Shown: positions 15,912 through 25,641 of the stretch, one piece after another
How the letters are laid out: each line of letters starts with the position of its first letter
Position numbering within the stretch: position 1 is the first letter of the stretch
DNA from: Bdellovibrionaceae bacterium UBA6502
GTDB lineage: Bacteria; Bdellovibrionota; Bdellovibrionia; Bdellovibrionales; UBA840
NCBI GenBank assembly: GCA_002436415.1
Contig: DJMA01000032.1
Coordinates: 1-45,887, forward strand
DNA: 45,887 nucleotides
Direction: 5' to 3'
The notes under the pieces: generated by a model
The model's database searches: none
Told to the model about the DNA's origin: nothing
What the model saw: only the letters and a program-made list of their open reading frames with translations
Position numbers and translations under genes: made by a program

Positions 15912-18202
15912 TAAAAACCTAAGCCTTTAAGAAGCTTCTTTGCATCGTCACTTTTTAAAAGTTTTTTTGCTTCTTGCTCTAATTTCTTTTCTACCTTTTT
16001 CTTTTCTTTTTCGATGACCTTCTTACCCGCCTGCTCAGCATAGGCTCCGGTCACCTTCTTCAGCATTTTTTGCCAATCGATTTTGGGAGTACTAACAGGG
16101 CCAGTGATCTCTATAGGTAGTTCTGCCCGGCCATCTTTGTAGCGAATCTTTGGTGGTGGATTGTTCAAAGGAGCGATAATACTAGCGAGCATATTGGCTT
16201 GCATGTCGAAATTAACAGTACCTCTTCCTATAACAGCAGTTCTGGCTTCTTTTAAATCCATATTAAAACTTGTTAAGCTAAACACTGATTTAGCAATAAC
16301 AAAGTCACCTTTGAACTCACTAAATTCGTTTCCAATTTTTACTTGAGAAGCCTTATCCTTCGCTCCGTTAATACTAGAAAGTTTCTCCCCGACAATTTTC
16401 ATTGCCTGTAAACCTGACCAAGTACCATCTTTTAAATTGAAGCCACCTTTTCCTGATAAATACTCGCGAATGTCTGCTTCGGAGGCTCCAGTTCCTGATA
16501 ACTGAAAGTCCGCCTCCAATAAACCAGTTAAGGATCCCTTTAAGTCTGGAACAAATGCATCTGTGGCATCAACAACGTCCAAACCTGCCACTCTAGCTTT
16601 TAATTCATAGTTAGGCTTTTTAGGCTTTATGTTTATATTGGAAACAATTGCAGCCTTACCGCCAAAAAGATCGAGGCTCATTCTTCTTAGATTAAGCTTT
16701 AGATCTGCATAATGAATATCCGTAACTAAATTTGAGGCTTTAATTCTCTCATGAACTAAACGATCGACTTTTATATTAGCGTCTAAAACCGTTTCTCTCA
16801 AAATTGGAACCTGTTTAAGTTGCTCAATCGGCCCCATTACTAATTGTTGAATTTGTTCATCCGTTAATGCTGGTTGCTCTGCCTTAGCTTCTTCAATTTT
16901 TTTCTTTTTTTCCGCTTCAGTCATTGGCGATATGAAGTCGGCACTATTAATGCTTCTACTATACACTCCTAAGTTTATCCTAGGCGCTTCAAATCCCTTA
17001 AGCTCACCGTTCATACTTAAAGAACTAGTACCTACATTAAACTGAATGTTTTCGATCTTTAGTTGATCCTTGTTAAGCTTCACTTCTGCTAAAATAGCCT
17101 CTAATGGACTCTTGATCCCAGGCACAGAAGCTCTACCATTTTTGATGTTAATTCCGCCGCTATAATCTAAGTTTTCTGAATCACCCTTAATGTTCAAGTT
17201 TAAATCTAGAGCACCAGACACTCCAAACTGACCTACCGGTCTCAAAATTTTCTTCCAATTAGCTAGCTCCAAGGAGTTACTAGTTACAGCAAAATCATAT
17301 TTCAAAGGCTCCAGTGATTTCACAGATCCACTTGTCGTTATTTTAAAATCATTCACAACTAGATTTAAAGCCTCTAACTGTAAGTTGTTTTGATATAGCT
17401 TTGACTGAAGCTCTAATTTTAATGGAACGGATTTAGACTTCGACAACAAACCGGCAACCTGCGTGTCTAAGCCGGTAAGATCTACTTCTAGATCCAAACT
17501 AATGTCATTAAACGATGTATCACCCCATTCAATATATGATTTCCCTAACACTTCAATATTACCTTGTAAGGAAACATCCGCATTAGGTTTTAAATCTAAA
17601 TCTGTTTCAATTTTCAAATCGATGTCTTTTGAAAAACCTAGATTTTCTAGAGATAAATTAAAATCCTCAACATTGGTATTGAAGCCAGTTTGTTGATCTC
17701 TGTAGCTAACCTTTGCACTTTTAATGATTAAGTCAATGTCTACTCGGTCTAATATTCCTAGCTTTGGACCTTTTGATTCTTCAGTGGCCGAGTTTGAACT
17801 TTCTTTTTCATCAGCCTTAGCTTGCTGTTTTATTAGATTGGCAAAGTTAAACTCACCTTGCTTATTTTTAGAAATAATAATACTTGGGCCCGTTAACTCC
17901 AAAGCTCCAGAAAAACCGCCTTTTAAAATTTCAATAAAGGGAATGGATAGCTGGGCTCTATCAGTACTTACAATAACTTCTTTATCAGTACTAAGTTTTA
18001 TGCCCTCAATATCAACGTAAACTCCGCCCAACAAACTTAGGCTAAGCTTTCCAACTTCGAGTTTCCCGTTTAAACTTTCTTTTGCAACTTTTTCGATCTC
18101 TGGGCGAACTTTTTTATCTATGTCATAAAAAAGTGGAAAACTAACTAGTCCTGCGATCACAACTATAAAAAAGACTACTAGAGCAACAATAAGTTTTTTC
18201 AT
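15911..18202 (-). CDS. AsmA-family inner-membrane-anchored protein
   Basis: A 763-residue protein with one N-terminal membrane anchor (LIVALVVFFIVVIAGLVSF) and a long beta-rich periplasmic part. The early segment with LNGKLEVGKLSLSLLGGVYVDI is typical of AsmA N-terminal domains. The C-terminal region with GTVNFDMQANMLASIIAPL, ELPIEITGPVSTPKIDW and a basic coiled tail is typical of AsmA C-termini. AsmA-like proteins form hydrophobic grooves and several are implicated in moving phospholipid across the envelope. GAGGAG lies six bases before the ATG. It follows gatB by 14 bases and overlaps the ppx-like gene by one base, so it is probably co-transcribed with gatCAB. Confidence 0.87.
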   Translation of the reverse strand: MKKLIVALVVFFIVVIAGLVSFPLFYDIDKKVRPEIEKVAKESLNGKLEVGKLSLSLLGGVYVDIEGIKLSTDKEVIVSTDRAQLSIPFIEILKGGFSGALELTGPSIIISKNKQGEFNFANLIKQQAKADEKESSNSATEESKGPKLGILDRVDIDLIIKSAKVSYRDQQTGFNTNVEDFNLSLENLGFSKDIDLKIETDLDLKPNADVSLQGNIEVLGKSYIEWGDTSFNDISLDLEVDLTGLDTQVAGLLSKSKSVPLKLELQSKLYQNNLQLEALNLVVNDFKITTSGSVKSLEPLKYDFAVTSNSLELANWKKILRPVGQFGVSGALDLNLNIKGDSENLDYSGGINIKNGRASVPGIKSPLEAILAEVKLNKDQLKIENIQFNVGTSSLSMNGELKGFEAPRINLGVYSRSINSADFISPMTEAEKKKKIEEAKAEQPALTDEQIQQLVMGPIEQLKQVPILRETVLDANIKVDRLVHERIKASNLVTDIHYADLKLNLRRMSLDLFGGKAAIVSNINIKPKKPNYELKARVAGLDVVDATDAFVPDLKGSLTGLLEADFQLSGTGASEADIREYLSGKGGFNLKDGTWSGLQAMKIVGEKLSSINGAKDKASQVKIGNEFSEFKGDFVIAKSVFSLTSFNMDLKEARTAVIGRGTVNFDMQANMLASIIAPLNNPPPKIRYKDGRAELPIEITGPVSTPKIDWQKMLKKVTGAYAEQAGKKVIEKEKKKVEKKLEQEAKKLLKSDDAKKLLKGLGF

Positions 18203-18216
18203 ATCTTTCTCCTCGA

Positions 18217-19659
18217 CTATTTCGAGAGTTTTTCTTTTAACAATTCACTAACTAAATCTGGGTTTGCCTTACCTTTAGATAAACGCATGGTTTGCCCTAA
18301 GAAAAAATTGAAAACTTTTTCTTTACCAGAACGGTACTGCTCAACCTGTTCTGGATTGGATTCTATCACTTGGTCAATAAACTTGGCAACGGAGTTTGGA
18401 TCATCATCCTGCACTAGACCTTTGGCTTCTACAATGTCCTTAGCTGGTTTACCGGTAGAAATCATTTCTTCAAAAACAAGCTTAGCAATTTTGGCGTTAA
18501 TCTTTTTTGCACTCAACAAAACCAATAAATCTGACAAGTCCTGCGCAGACACTGAAAAGTCTTTGATATCTATTTTTAACTCTTTTAAGACTCTCATTAA
18601 TTCCGTGGAGATCCAATTTGCAGAAAGCTTTGGCTCTTTTGTTTTTATCGCCACTTCTTCAAAGTATTCTGCCATCTCTCGTTGTTGTACTAAAAGAAGA
18701 GCGTCTTGTTCGGTGATTCCATACTCGAGTTTAAAACGTTCCGCTTTATCAAATGCTAATTCGACCTGCTTAGCTTTCAAAACACTTAACATCTCATCAG
18801 GCACGACAAGGTTCATTAAATCAGGCTCAGGAAAATAACGGTAGTCATGAGCATCTTCCTTTGTTCGCATAGAGTAGGTTTTGTTTTTGTCAGCATCATA
18901 AAGCCGGGTTTCCTGAACAATTTGATCTTGGTCCCCGTTGTCATACAAATCTGTCTGGCGACTAACTTCGTAAGCGATCGCTTTTTCAATAAACCGAAAG
19001 GAGTTTATGTTTTTCAACTCAACCTTAGTTCCAAAATCCTCTTGTCCTTTTGGACGAATGCTTACATTGCAATCTGCTCGCATACTGCCTTCTTCTAAGT
19101 TTCCATCACAAACACCTAAATACTGAACTACCGACCTTAGAGTCCTAACATATTCTGCGGCTTCACTAGGACTACGCATATCTGGTTCTGAAACAATTTC
19201 TAATAAAGGAACACAGGTTCTATTAAAATTTATTAGAGAATAAGTTCCATGATGGGAGCTTTTCCCAGCATCTTCCTCGATGTGGGCTCTGGTAATACCA
19301 ATTCGCTTCACCGATCCATCAGTCTGTCTTACATCCAAATAGCCTTCTTCACAGATTGGTAAATCGTATTGAGATATTTGGTAAGCTTTTGGCGAGTCAG
19401 GATAAAAATAATTTTTCCTAGAAAACTGAGAATTCTGATTAATTCTACAGTTTAAAGCCAAGCCCGTTCGACTTGCTAGCTCAATCACTTTTTTATTCAT
19501 AACCGGTAAAGCGCCTGGCATTCCCGTACACACCGGGCATATGTTGTTGTTATCGGAAGAGGAAAACTCAGTAGAACAAGCACAAAATAATTTTGTTTTT
19601 GTGTTTAGCTGCACATGAACTTCAATACCAATTACAGTTTCATAACGACTAGAAGACAT
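18217..19659 (-). CDS. gatB: Asp-tRNA(Asn)/Glu-tRNA(Gln) amidotransferase subunit B
   Basis: The tRNA-binding and kinase subunit of GatCAB, which converts misacylated Glu-tRNA(Gln) or Asp-tRNA(Asn) to the correct aminoacyl-tRNA. It has 480 residues, a normal length. The start YETVIGIEVHVQLNTKTKLF, the cysteine pairs CAC and CPVC (zinc site), and SPKAYQISQYDLP all fit GatB. The C-terminal helical YqeY-like domain ends with SKGKANPDLVSELLKEKL. ATG at 19659 is the family start. A 24-residue upstream extension of the frame is not conserved in type. The start overlaps the gatA end by 11 bases. Confidence 0.97.
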   Translation of the reverse strand: MSSSRYETVIGIEVHVQLNTKTKLFCACSTEFSSSDNNNICPVCTGMPGALPVMNKKVIELASRTGLALNCRINQNSQFSRKNYFYPDSPKAYQISQYDLPICEEGYLDVRQTDGSVKRIGITRAHIEEDAGKSSHHGTYSLINFNRTCVPLLEIVSEPDMRSPSEAAEYVRTLRSVVQYLGVCDGNLEEGSMRADCNVSIRPKGQEDFGTKVELKNINSFRFIEKAIAYEVSRQTDLYDNGDQDQIVQETRLYDADKNKTYSMRTKEDAHDYRYFPEPDLMNLVVPDEMLSVLKAKQVELAFDKAERFKLEYGITEQDALLLVQQREMAEYFEEVAIKTKEPKLSANWISTELMRVLKELKIDIKDFSVSAQDLSDLLVLLSAKKINAKIAKLVFEEMISTGKPAKDIVEAKGLVQDDDPNSVAKFIDQVIESNPEQVEQYRSGKEKVFNFFLGQTMRLSKGKANPDLVSELLKEKLSK

Positions 19660-21112
19660 TGGGTTGTTCTCCCTTGTGTATTTTTTTTGATTGTAGTAGT
19701 TCAGCAAAAGAAAGCATTTCACTCTCACCAAAGGCCTTAGCTATTAACTGTGCGCCGATTGGCATCTTGTTGCCAGAAAAACCAATTGGAACGCTCATAG
19801 CAGGCAGCCCAGCAAGATTCGTCGAGATCGTTAATATGTCATTCAAATACATTTGCAAAGGATCTGAAACTCTTTCACCTATTTTAAAAGCCGTGTCTGT
19901 GGTAACAGGTGAAAGGATTAAATCATTGGTTTCAAAAACTTTTAAAAATTCTTTTTGTAATTTTGCGCGTAGTTTACAGGCCTTCTCAAAATAAGCATCA
20001 TAGTAACCACTGGATAATGCATAAGTCCCTAACATTAGCCTTCGCTTAACCTCTGGTCCAAATGCTTCGCTTCTAGATTTAACATATAAACTCTCTAAGT
20101 TGCTTACTTCATTCGTTCGATGACCATATCGAACACCATCATACCTGGCTAAGTTACTAGAAGCTTCAGAACAGGCGATCAAGTAGTAAGTTGAAATTGC
20201 ATATTCCGTTAAAGGAAGATCAACTTCATTAAATTTATGTCCATCTTCTTTCAAGCTTTCTATTGCTAACTGAAGTTTTTCTCTCACTTCAGCCGACAAT
20301 GCTTCTGAAAAGTATTGTTTGGGAAGAGCTATGTTTAATTTTTTAGAACCCAAGTTTGCTTTGGAATACTCGGCAACGGGTTGCTCCACCGAGCTAGAAT
20401 CCATTTCATCAGAGCCGGAAATCACTTCCAAAACCAAAGCACAATCTTCTACATAACTTGCCATCGGTCCAACTTGATCAAGGCTAGAAGCAAAAGCAAT
20501 AACGCCGTATCGACTTACTCGCCCATAAGTTGGTTTAAGACCTACGATTCCACAAAAATTTGCCGGCTGACGGATTGAGCCTCCAGTGTCTGTGCCAATG
20601 GCCACAGGACACATTCTCGCAGCAACGGCCGCAGCCGAGCCACCGCTGCTACCCCCTGGTACATAGTCTTCATTCCATGGGTTTTTAACATTTCCAAAAT
20701 AAGAGGTTTCATTTGAAGATCCCATTGCAAACTCATCTAAATTTGTCTTTCCCAGGATCACCGCATCTTCAGCCAATAATTTATCAACCACCGTTGAAGA
20801 GTATGGGGATTTAAAATTGGCCAACATCTTTGAAGCAGCTGTAGTTATCTGGTCCTTTACACATAGCAAATCTTTTACACCTATAGGCAGACCAGCAAGC
20901 TTTCCTACTGGCTCGCCCATTGATATTTTTTTATCAATAAGCTTTGCTTGTTCTACACAATCAGAATCTATAGATATAAAAGCATTTAACTTGGGGTTTA
21001 GCTCATTAGCTCTTTTTAAGAAAAACTCTGTCACCTCAAGAGCCGAGATCTTCTTTGTCTTGATTGCATCAATAATTTCTGAAGCTTTCGCATCAATTAA
21101 TGAAATAGACAT
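19649..21112 (-). CDS. gatA: Asp-tRNA(Asn)/Glu-tRNA(Gln) amidotransferase subunit A
   Basis: The amidase subunit of GatCAB, releasing ammonia from glutamine. It has 487 residues. The amidase signature GGSSGGSAAAVAA is present, and the Ser-cisSer-Lys triad can be placed at Lys80, Ser155 and Ser179. GIVGLKPTYGRVSRYGV is the following conserved block. It starts one base inside the gatC stop (TAATG) and ends 11 bases inside gatB, which supports equal synthesis of the three subunits. Confidence 0.97.
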   Translation of the reverse strand: MSISLIDAKASEIIDAIKTKKISALEVTEFFLKRANELNPKLNAFISIDSDCVEQAKLIDKKISMGEPVGKLAGLPIGVKDLLCVKDQITTAASKMLANFKSPYSSTVVDKLLAEDAVILGKTNLDEFAMGSSNETSYFGNVKNPWNEDYVPGGSSGGSAAAVAARMCPVAIGTDTGGSIRQPANFCGIVGLKPTYGRVSRYGVIAFASSLDQVGPMASYVEDCALVLEVISGSDEMDSSSVEQPVAEYSKANLGSKKLNIALPKQYFSEALSAEVREKLQLAIESLKEDGHKFNEVDLPLTEYAISTYYLIACSEASSNLARYDGVRYGHRTNEVSNLESLYVKSRSEAFGPEVKRRLMLGTYALSSGYYDAYFEKACKLRAKLQKEFLKVFETNDLILSPVTTDTAFKIGERVSDPLQMYLNDILTISTNLAGLPAMSVPIGFSGNKMPIGAQLIAKAFGESEMLSFAELLQSKKIHKGEQPNVF

Positions 21113-21396
21113 TAGCTAACCACCGGTGGAACTTTAAACAACTGGCCTGAGCTCTCTGGAGCGTTTTCAATGATTTTATTTCTATCATTAAACTCACGCA
21201 GCACATCTTCTCTCAATTTCTGGGAAATGGGGTTTGGCGTGTACAAACATTTTTCCTCTGAAGTATCAACTTCTTCTAATTTCTTAAAATGACCCAAGAT
21301 ACCTGTTAACTGTTCAGAGAAATTCTTTGCCTCATCCTCTGAAAGCTCCAGTTTGGCTAAATTTGCAATGTGTTGCACAGTTTTTAAATCAATCAT
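21112..21396 (-). CDS. gatC: Asp-tRNA(Asn)/Glu-tRNA(Gln) amidotransferase subunit C
   Basis: A 94-residue small subunit that stabilises GatA-GatB. The pattern VQHIANLAKLELSEDEAKNFSEQLTGILGH (read in two parts) and the late LREDV are typical of GatC. The start is an ATG with AAGGTG six bases upstream. It is the first gene of the gatCAB-asmA-ppx-DUF192 unit and is divergent from ligA across 172 bp. Confidence 0.95.
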   Translation of the reverse strand: MIDLKTVQHIANLAKLELSEDEAKNFSEQLTGILGHFKKLEEVDTSEEKCLYTPNPISQKLREDVLREFNDRNKIIENAPESSGQLFKVPPVVS

Positions 21397-21568
21397 AAAT
21401 GCACCTTAAAGAACTAAGCGACTTGAAATCCATAAATCGCTGGAATAGCATTAAAATTTATCAAAGAACCCTATTTTTTCAACAACAAAGCTTCTTTTTG
21501 TTTGGCAATATAGATAGAAGTACAGCTTTGAAGTTGACCCCAATAAGTTGGGAAACTAAATTCTTCCC

Positions 21569-23659
21569 ATGTCGAAAAAAACTTCTATTGAAAATCAAAT
21601 TGAAAGTCTTCGTGAGGAAATCAGAAAACACGATCATAGCTACTACGTACTTGATAAACCACTAATAGCGGATCGTGAGTATGATAAGCTTTACAAGGAC
21701 TTACAAAAACTAGAGAGCGAAAACCCAGAATTTTTTTCTGCCAACTCTCCCACCCAAAGAGTTGCTGGCCAGCCAAAAGAAGGTTTTTCAAAATTAGAAC
21801 ATAGAATCCCCATGTTAAGCCTACAAAATTCCTATGACAAAAATGACATAAGCGAATTCTATAAGCGTTTAAAAAAGTTTTTACAAACAGAAGAGGATGT
21901 AGAGCTTTTCTGCGAACTTAAGTTTGATGGACTTGCTATGGAACTTGTTTATGAAAACTCCTCGCTTCATGCGGCTATCACTCGTGGAGACGGAATCATC
22001 GGAGAGGATGTACTTGCAAATATGAAGACTCTGAAACAGATTCCTCTTCAACTAAACCAAAAAGACATTCCTGTCTTTGAGGCTCGCGGTGAAGTTGTGA
22101 TGGAGAAGTCGGCGTTTTTGGAGTTAAATAATTATCAAGAAGAAGAAGGCCTAAACACTTTCGCTAACCCAAGAAATGCTGCCGCAGGAAGCATTCGCCA
22201 ACTAGATCCTCGGGTGACCGCTAGTCGCAAACTTAGCATGTTCTGCTATGCAACAGGAGTTGTAGAAGGTATCAACTTTGAGTCCCAATCTGAATTACCA
22301 AAACTTTTTAACGACCTAGGTCTTAAAGCGATGCAAGTTGGTGATTTTAAGAGCTTTTATAAAGACTTGAATCAGTTTACTGAAAAGACAGAGGCACAGA
22401 AAAAAAAGTTAATTGAAAAATGGAAAAACCAACTAAGCTTTGTTTGTAAAAACGATGAAGAGGCTATCCAATACTATGAAATAATCCAAAACATTCGCCA
22501 CGAGCTAAATTTTGATATCGATGGCATTGTAATCAAGACCAACTCCATTGCCCTTCAAGAAGAATTAGGCTTTATTGCACGAAGCCCTCGATGGGCAAGT
22601 TCGGCAAAGTTTGAGCCAGAACAAGCTGAGACAATAATAGAAAAAATCCAAATCCAAGTGGGCAGAACTGGCGCCTTAACCCCTGTAGCAATCATGAAGC
22701 CAGTGATTGTTGGTGGGGTTACTGTTAGTAACGCCACCTTACATAACCAAGATGAAATTGATCGAAAAGACGTTCGAGTAAATGACAGTGTAATAATCCA
22801 AAGAGCCGGAGATGTTATTCCCGAAGTCGTTAAGGTACTTAAAGACAAGCGTCCAAAGGATTCCGTCCCCTTCTTGCTCCCAGAAAACTGTCCCGTCTGC
22901 GATACTCCTGCCAAAAAAGATGAAGGAGAAGCCGTTCTTCGTTGCCCTAATCCTGCCTGCCAGGCAAGGGTGCAAGAAAACTTAAAACACTTCGTCTCCC
23001 GCAAGGCTATGAATATAGATAAACTGGGCGACAAGATCATCGAGCAATTGATTGATTCAGGATTAGTTTCAAAGTTTTCTGACATTTATAAACTTGAGTC
23101 TGAAAAACTCCTACAGCTAGAGCGCCAAGGAAAGAAATCGGTCGATAATCTCCTTAGCTCGATTGAGAAAAGTAAAAAAACAGAGCTAGGACGATTTATT
23201 TATTCGCTAGGAATTCGCTTTGTTGGCGAACAAACAGCAAAAAGTTTAGCGCAAAACTTTGGAAGCATGGAGGCCTTATTATCGGCCAGTGAGGATGAGT
23301 TAATGGCCATCGATGACATCGGACCAAAAGTTGCCCAGTCGGTAATTGAGGCGATCCATCAAGATAATTTTGTTTCTGAAGTTAGAGAGCTTATCAGTGT
23401 TGGTATTCAATTTAAAGAGATCAAAGAAAAGTCTTCAGAGAAGTTTGCGGGTTTAACTTTTGTTATAACCGGAACTCTATCTGTGCCAAGAAATCAAATC
23501 AAAAGCTTTATCGAAGACAATGGTGGCAAGGTAACAGGATCAGTTTCTAAAAAAACATCCTATTTGGTTCTTGGTGAAGATGCCGGAAGTAAGCTAGCGA
23601 AGGCAACTGAGCTTGGCGTGCCAAGCCTGTCTTGGGATGAGCTTCAAAATCTCCAATAA
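21569..23659 (+). CDS. ligA: NAD-dependent DNA ligase LigA
   Basis: Seals nicks in replication and repair using NAD. It has 696 residues, close to the usual 670-680. The Ia domain (HDHSYYVLDKPLIADREYD) binds NMN. The nucleotidyltransferase KFDG motif places the adenylated lysine at Lys118. The OB fold follows. A four-cysteine zinc finger lies at 441, 444, 459 and 464 (CPVC and CPNPAC). Next come helix-hairpin-helix repeats (GIRFVGEQTAKSLA, IDDIGPKVAQSV) and a C-terminal BRCT domain from about residue 615. The ATG at 21569 has no strong Shine-Dalgarno but begins where the family begins. It is convergent with the histone gene. Confidence 0.97.
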   Translation: MSKKTSIENQIESLREEIRKHDHSYYVLDKPLIADREYDKLYKDLQKLESENPEFFSANSPTQRVAGQPKEGFSKLEHRIPMLSLQNSYDKNDISEFYKRLKKFLQTEEDVELFCELKFDGLAMELVYENSSLHAAITRGDGIIGEDVLANMKTLKQIPLQLNQKDIPVFEARGEVVMEKSAFLELNNYQEEEGLNTFANPRNAAAGSIRQLDPRVTASRKLSMFCYATGVVEGINFESQSELPKLFNDLGLKAMQVGDFKSFYKDLNQFTEKTEAQKKKLIEKWKNQLSFVCKNDEEAIQYYEIIQNIRHELNFDIDGIVIKTNSIALQEELGFIARSPRWASSAKFEPEQAETIIEKIQIQVGRTGALTPVAIMKPVIVGGVTVSNATLHNQDEIDRKDVRVNDSVIIQRAGDVIPEVVKVLKDKRPKDSVPFLLPENCPVCDTPAKKDEGEAVLRCPNPACQARVQENLKHFVSRKAMNIDKLGDKIIEQLIDSGLVSKFSDIYKLESEKLLQLERQGKKSVDNLLSSIEKSKKTELGRFIYSLGIRFVGEQTAKSLAQNFGSMEALLSASEDELMAIDDIGPKVAQSVIEAIHQDNFVSEVRELISVGIQFKEIKEKSSEKFAGLTFVITGTLSVPRNQIKSFIEDNGGKVTGSVSKKTSYLVLGEDAGSKLAKATELGVPSLSWDELQNLQ

Positions 23660-23685
23660 AAAAAGCCTAGGATAAACCTAGGCTT
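23657..23685 (-). terminator. Intrinsic terminator of the histone gene, overlapping the ligA stop codon
   Basis: A perfect 9-bp stem (23663-23671 with 23677-23685) has a five-base loop. Read on the minus strand it is followed by a T-run that is the complement of the ligA stop region. On the plus strand no T-run follows, so it serves mainly the histone gene. Confidence 0.8.
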
Positions 23686-23709
23686 CGTAACTCGATCTTT
23701 ATTTAAATC

Positions 23710-23904
23710 TTATAAATGATCCGTAACGATATCACGAGCCATTACAGTTTTACGACCGTCAGCTTTAGCGTTTTCAATTCCACGCTTGCAAAGAGCCTCA
23801 ACTGCTTGAGATAAAGAGTCGATAGTTTCAGATGCAGTATTACACTGTCCGTTTTCTTTAATGTATTTTTTAACTTTACTAGTTACTACTAAAACATCAG
23901 CCAT
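23710..23904 (-). CDS. Bacterial histone-fold DNA-binding protein
   Basis: A 64-residue protein that is almost entirely one histone fold: a short first helix (about 8-17), a long central helix (about 22-48), then GRKTVMARDIV at 50-60. That last segment corresponds to the RKT/RT loop and third helix of archaeal histones (GRKTIKAEDI in HMf proteins). It resembles the single-fold histone known from Bdellovibrio bacteriovorus, which binds DNA as a dimer and is an abundant nucleoid protein. Two cysteines (21 and 39) are unusual for such a small DNA binder. The start is ATG at 23904 with GGGAGG at 23911-23916, a six-base spacing; a longer frame upstream has no such site. Strong translation signals and its own terminator suggest high expression. 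Confidence 0.88.
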   Translation of the reverse strand: MADVLVVTSKVKKYIKENGQCNTASETIDSLSQAVEALCKRGIENAKADGRKTVMARDIVTDHL

Positions 23905-23951
23905 ATTAATCCTCCCGGTATGTTCAAGTTCCAAAAAAACTTGGCTCCATT

Positions 23952-23981
23952 ATTAAAGCCTTTGCCGCCCCGTGATTGCAA
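23952..23981 (-). promoter_or_regulatory. Possible sigma-70 promoter of the histone gene
   Basis: On the minus strand TTGCAA (23976-23981) and TTTAAT (23952-23957) are separated by 18 bases, about 50 bases before the start codon. Each differs from consensus at two positions or so, and the region is AT-rich, so this is tentative. Confidence 0.3.
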
Positions 23982-24177
23982 GTCGAAATTTATTTTCGTT
24001 AAAAAGGTCCTAAATTAGTAATTTCTTGTTGAATTACAAATGCTTATCTGTACAAGTTAAACTAAGTTGTTAAATTGAAATTAAAAATAATTGTGTTTCA
24101 TCTCTAAAATATCGACCTCTGGCCTAATCCCTATGCAGTTTTTAGGCCTCTTTCTAAAAAGGCTGTGCTAACCTATT

Positions 24178-25641
24178 ATGCAAATGACAGATTCAGAATC
24201 AAATATGGAAGCAAAGGACAAGGAAGACATAGCTCTATTTACAGCTGTGATTAGCGACCTACATTTGTGCGAAGCCGAACCAATCGACCCCAATAGACCT
24301 CTTTGGAAAAAGTTTAAAACCAAAGAGTTTTTCTTCGATGATGTTTTCGTAAATTTTTTAAAGGAAATAGAACAGCGAGCAAGTCGTCGTGCTGCTAAAC
24401 TAAATAAAGACTTTCAAATCGAATTAATTCTAAACGGAGATATCTTCGACTATGACTCCGTTACGCGCTTACCTGAAGACCCCATCTACAAAGTAAGTTG
24501 GTTAGAAAAACGACGTGGACTTTTTCCTGAAGAAGAAAAAAGTTTATATAAAACTGAAGTGATAATGAAAGACCACAATGTATTTTTTGAAGCCTTATCC
24601 AACTTTATAAAAAGTGGGCATAAAGTAGTTTTCGTCGCTGGTAATCACGACGTTGAATTTCTATACCCGAAAGTACAAGAAAAAATCGTTGAGCTTCTAG
24701 AGCTTCCTGATGAAGCCAAGAGCTTAGTGCGCTTTTGTAGTTGGTTTTACATTTCTAACAAAGACACCTTGATTGAACATGGTCACCAATACGACCCTTA
24801 TTGTGTCGTCCAAAACCCTATCCACCCCTTGATTCGACTTTTTAATCGCGTAGAGCTTCGACTGCCCTTCGGAAACTTGGCTTCTAGATATATGGTTAAC
24901 GGAATGGGATATTTCAATCCACATGTTGATTCCAATTACATTATGACTATTAAAGAGTATGTGAGTTTCTTTTTACGATATATGCTACGCACGCAACCTC
25001 TTTTAATGCTTACCTGGCTTTGGTCTGCTAGTGCTACTTTTTTAAAATCTTTCGCAGATCGATTATTGCCTGCCATGAAGGACCCTTTAACTACAGAAAC
25101 AAAAATCGAAGAAATCGCCAATCTAAGTAACGCTAGTCCAAGAATGGTTAGAGAGCTTAATGAAATCAAAGTTCATCCGGCAAGCTCCAGCCCTATTTTA
25201 ATTGCGAGAGAACTTTGGCTGGACAGAGCTTTTTTAATTCTATTTTTCTTTCTGGTCATCATTCAGATTTTTGCCTTTATCAAATTATCTTTTGATATAA
25301 GTTTTTTCTGGATGTTAATTCCGATGGCCATCTTTATTCCATTTTTCATGTTCTACACCAACTCACTTCGCAGTGCTGTTCACGAATTTAAAGAACCGCA
25401 GGAAAGAATTTTGAACCTTTCTTCCTACATTTGCAAGGTTGATAGAATTGTTTATGGTCACACTCATATCGTACGTCATGAATACATTGGCCTGATTGAG
25501 CACCTTAATCCAGGAACATGGTCCCCTGCTTTCTTGGACGTTGAATGCACAAAAGAATATTCCAAAAGGTTATATGTTTGGATTGAACCTCAAGAGGACA
25601 AAGAACATAGAGAAGCGAAGCTAATTGAAGTAAAAAAATAA
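24178..25641 (+). CDS. Membrane-associated calcineurin-like metallophosphoesterase
   Basis: A 487-residue protein. Metal-binding motifs appear in the right order: SDLHL with Asp27 and His29, NGDIFDY near residue 88, GNHD near 157, EHGHQYD near 201, and YGHTH near 433. Two hydrophobic segments at about 358-378 and 380-400 (LILFFFLVIIQIFAF and the following FFWMLIPMAIFIPFF) lie inside the catalytic domain before the last motif, an unusual insertion that would tether the enzyme to the inner membrane. UDP-diacylglucosamine hydrolase LpxH belongs to this superfamily but is smaller and lacks such segments. The substrate cannot be set. The start is uncertain: ATGs at 24178, 24184 and 24205 all lack a clear ribosome binding site. 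Confidence 0.82.
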   Translation: MQMTDSESNMEAKDKEDIALFTAVISDLHLCEAEPIDPNRPLWKKFKTKEFFFDDVFVNFLKEIEQRASRRAAKLNKDFQIELILNGDIFDYDSVTRLPEDPIYKVSWLEKRRGLFPEEEKSLYKTEVIMKDHNVFFEALSNFIKSGHKVVFVAGNHDVEFLYPKVQEKIVELLELPDEAKSLVRFCSWFYISNKDTLIEHGHQYDPYCVVQNPIHPLIRLFNRVELRLPFGNLASRYMVNGMGYFNPHVDSNYIMTIKEYVSFFLRYMLRTQPLLMLTWLWSASATFLKSFADRLLPAMKDPLTTETKIEEIANLSNASPRMVRELNEIKVHPASSSPILIARELWLDRAFLILFFFLVIIQIFAFIKLSFDISFFWMLIPMAIFIPFFMFYTNSLRSAVHEFKEPQERILNLSSYICKVDRIVYGHTHIVRHEYIGLIEHLNPGTWSPAFLDVECTKEYSKRLYVWIEPQEDKEHREAKLIEVKK

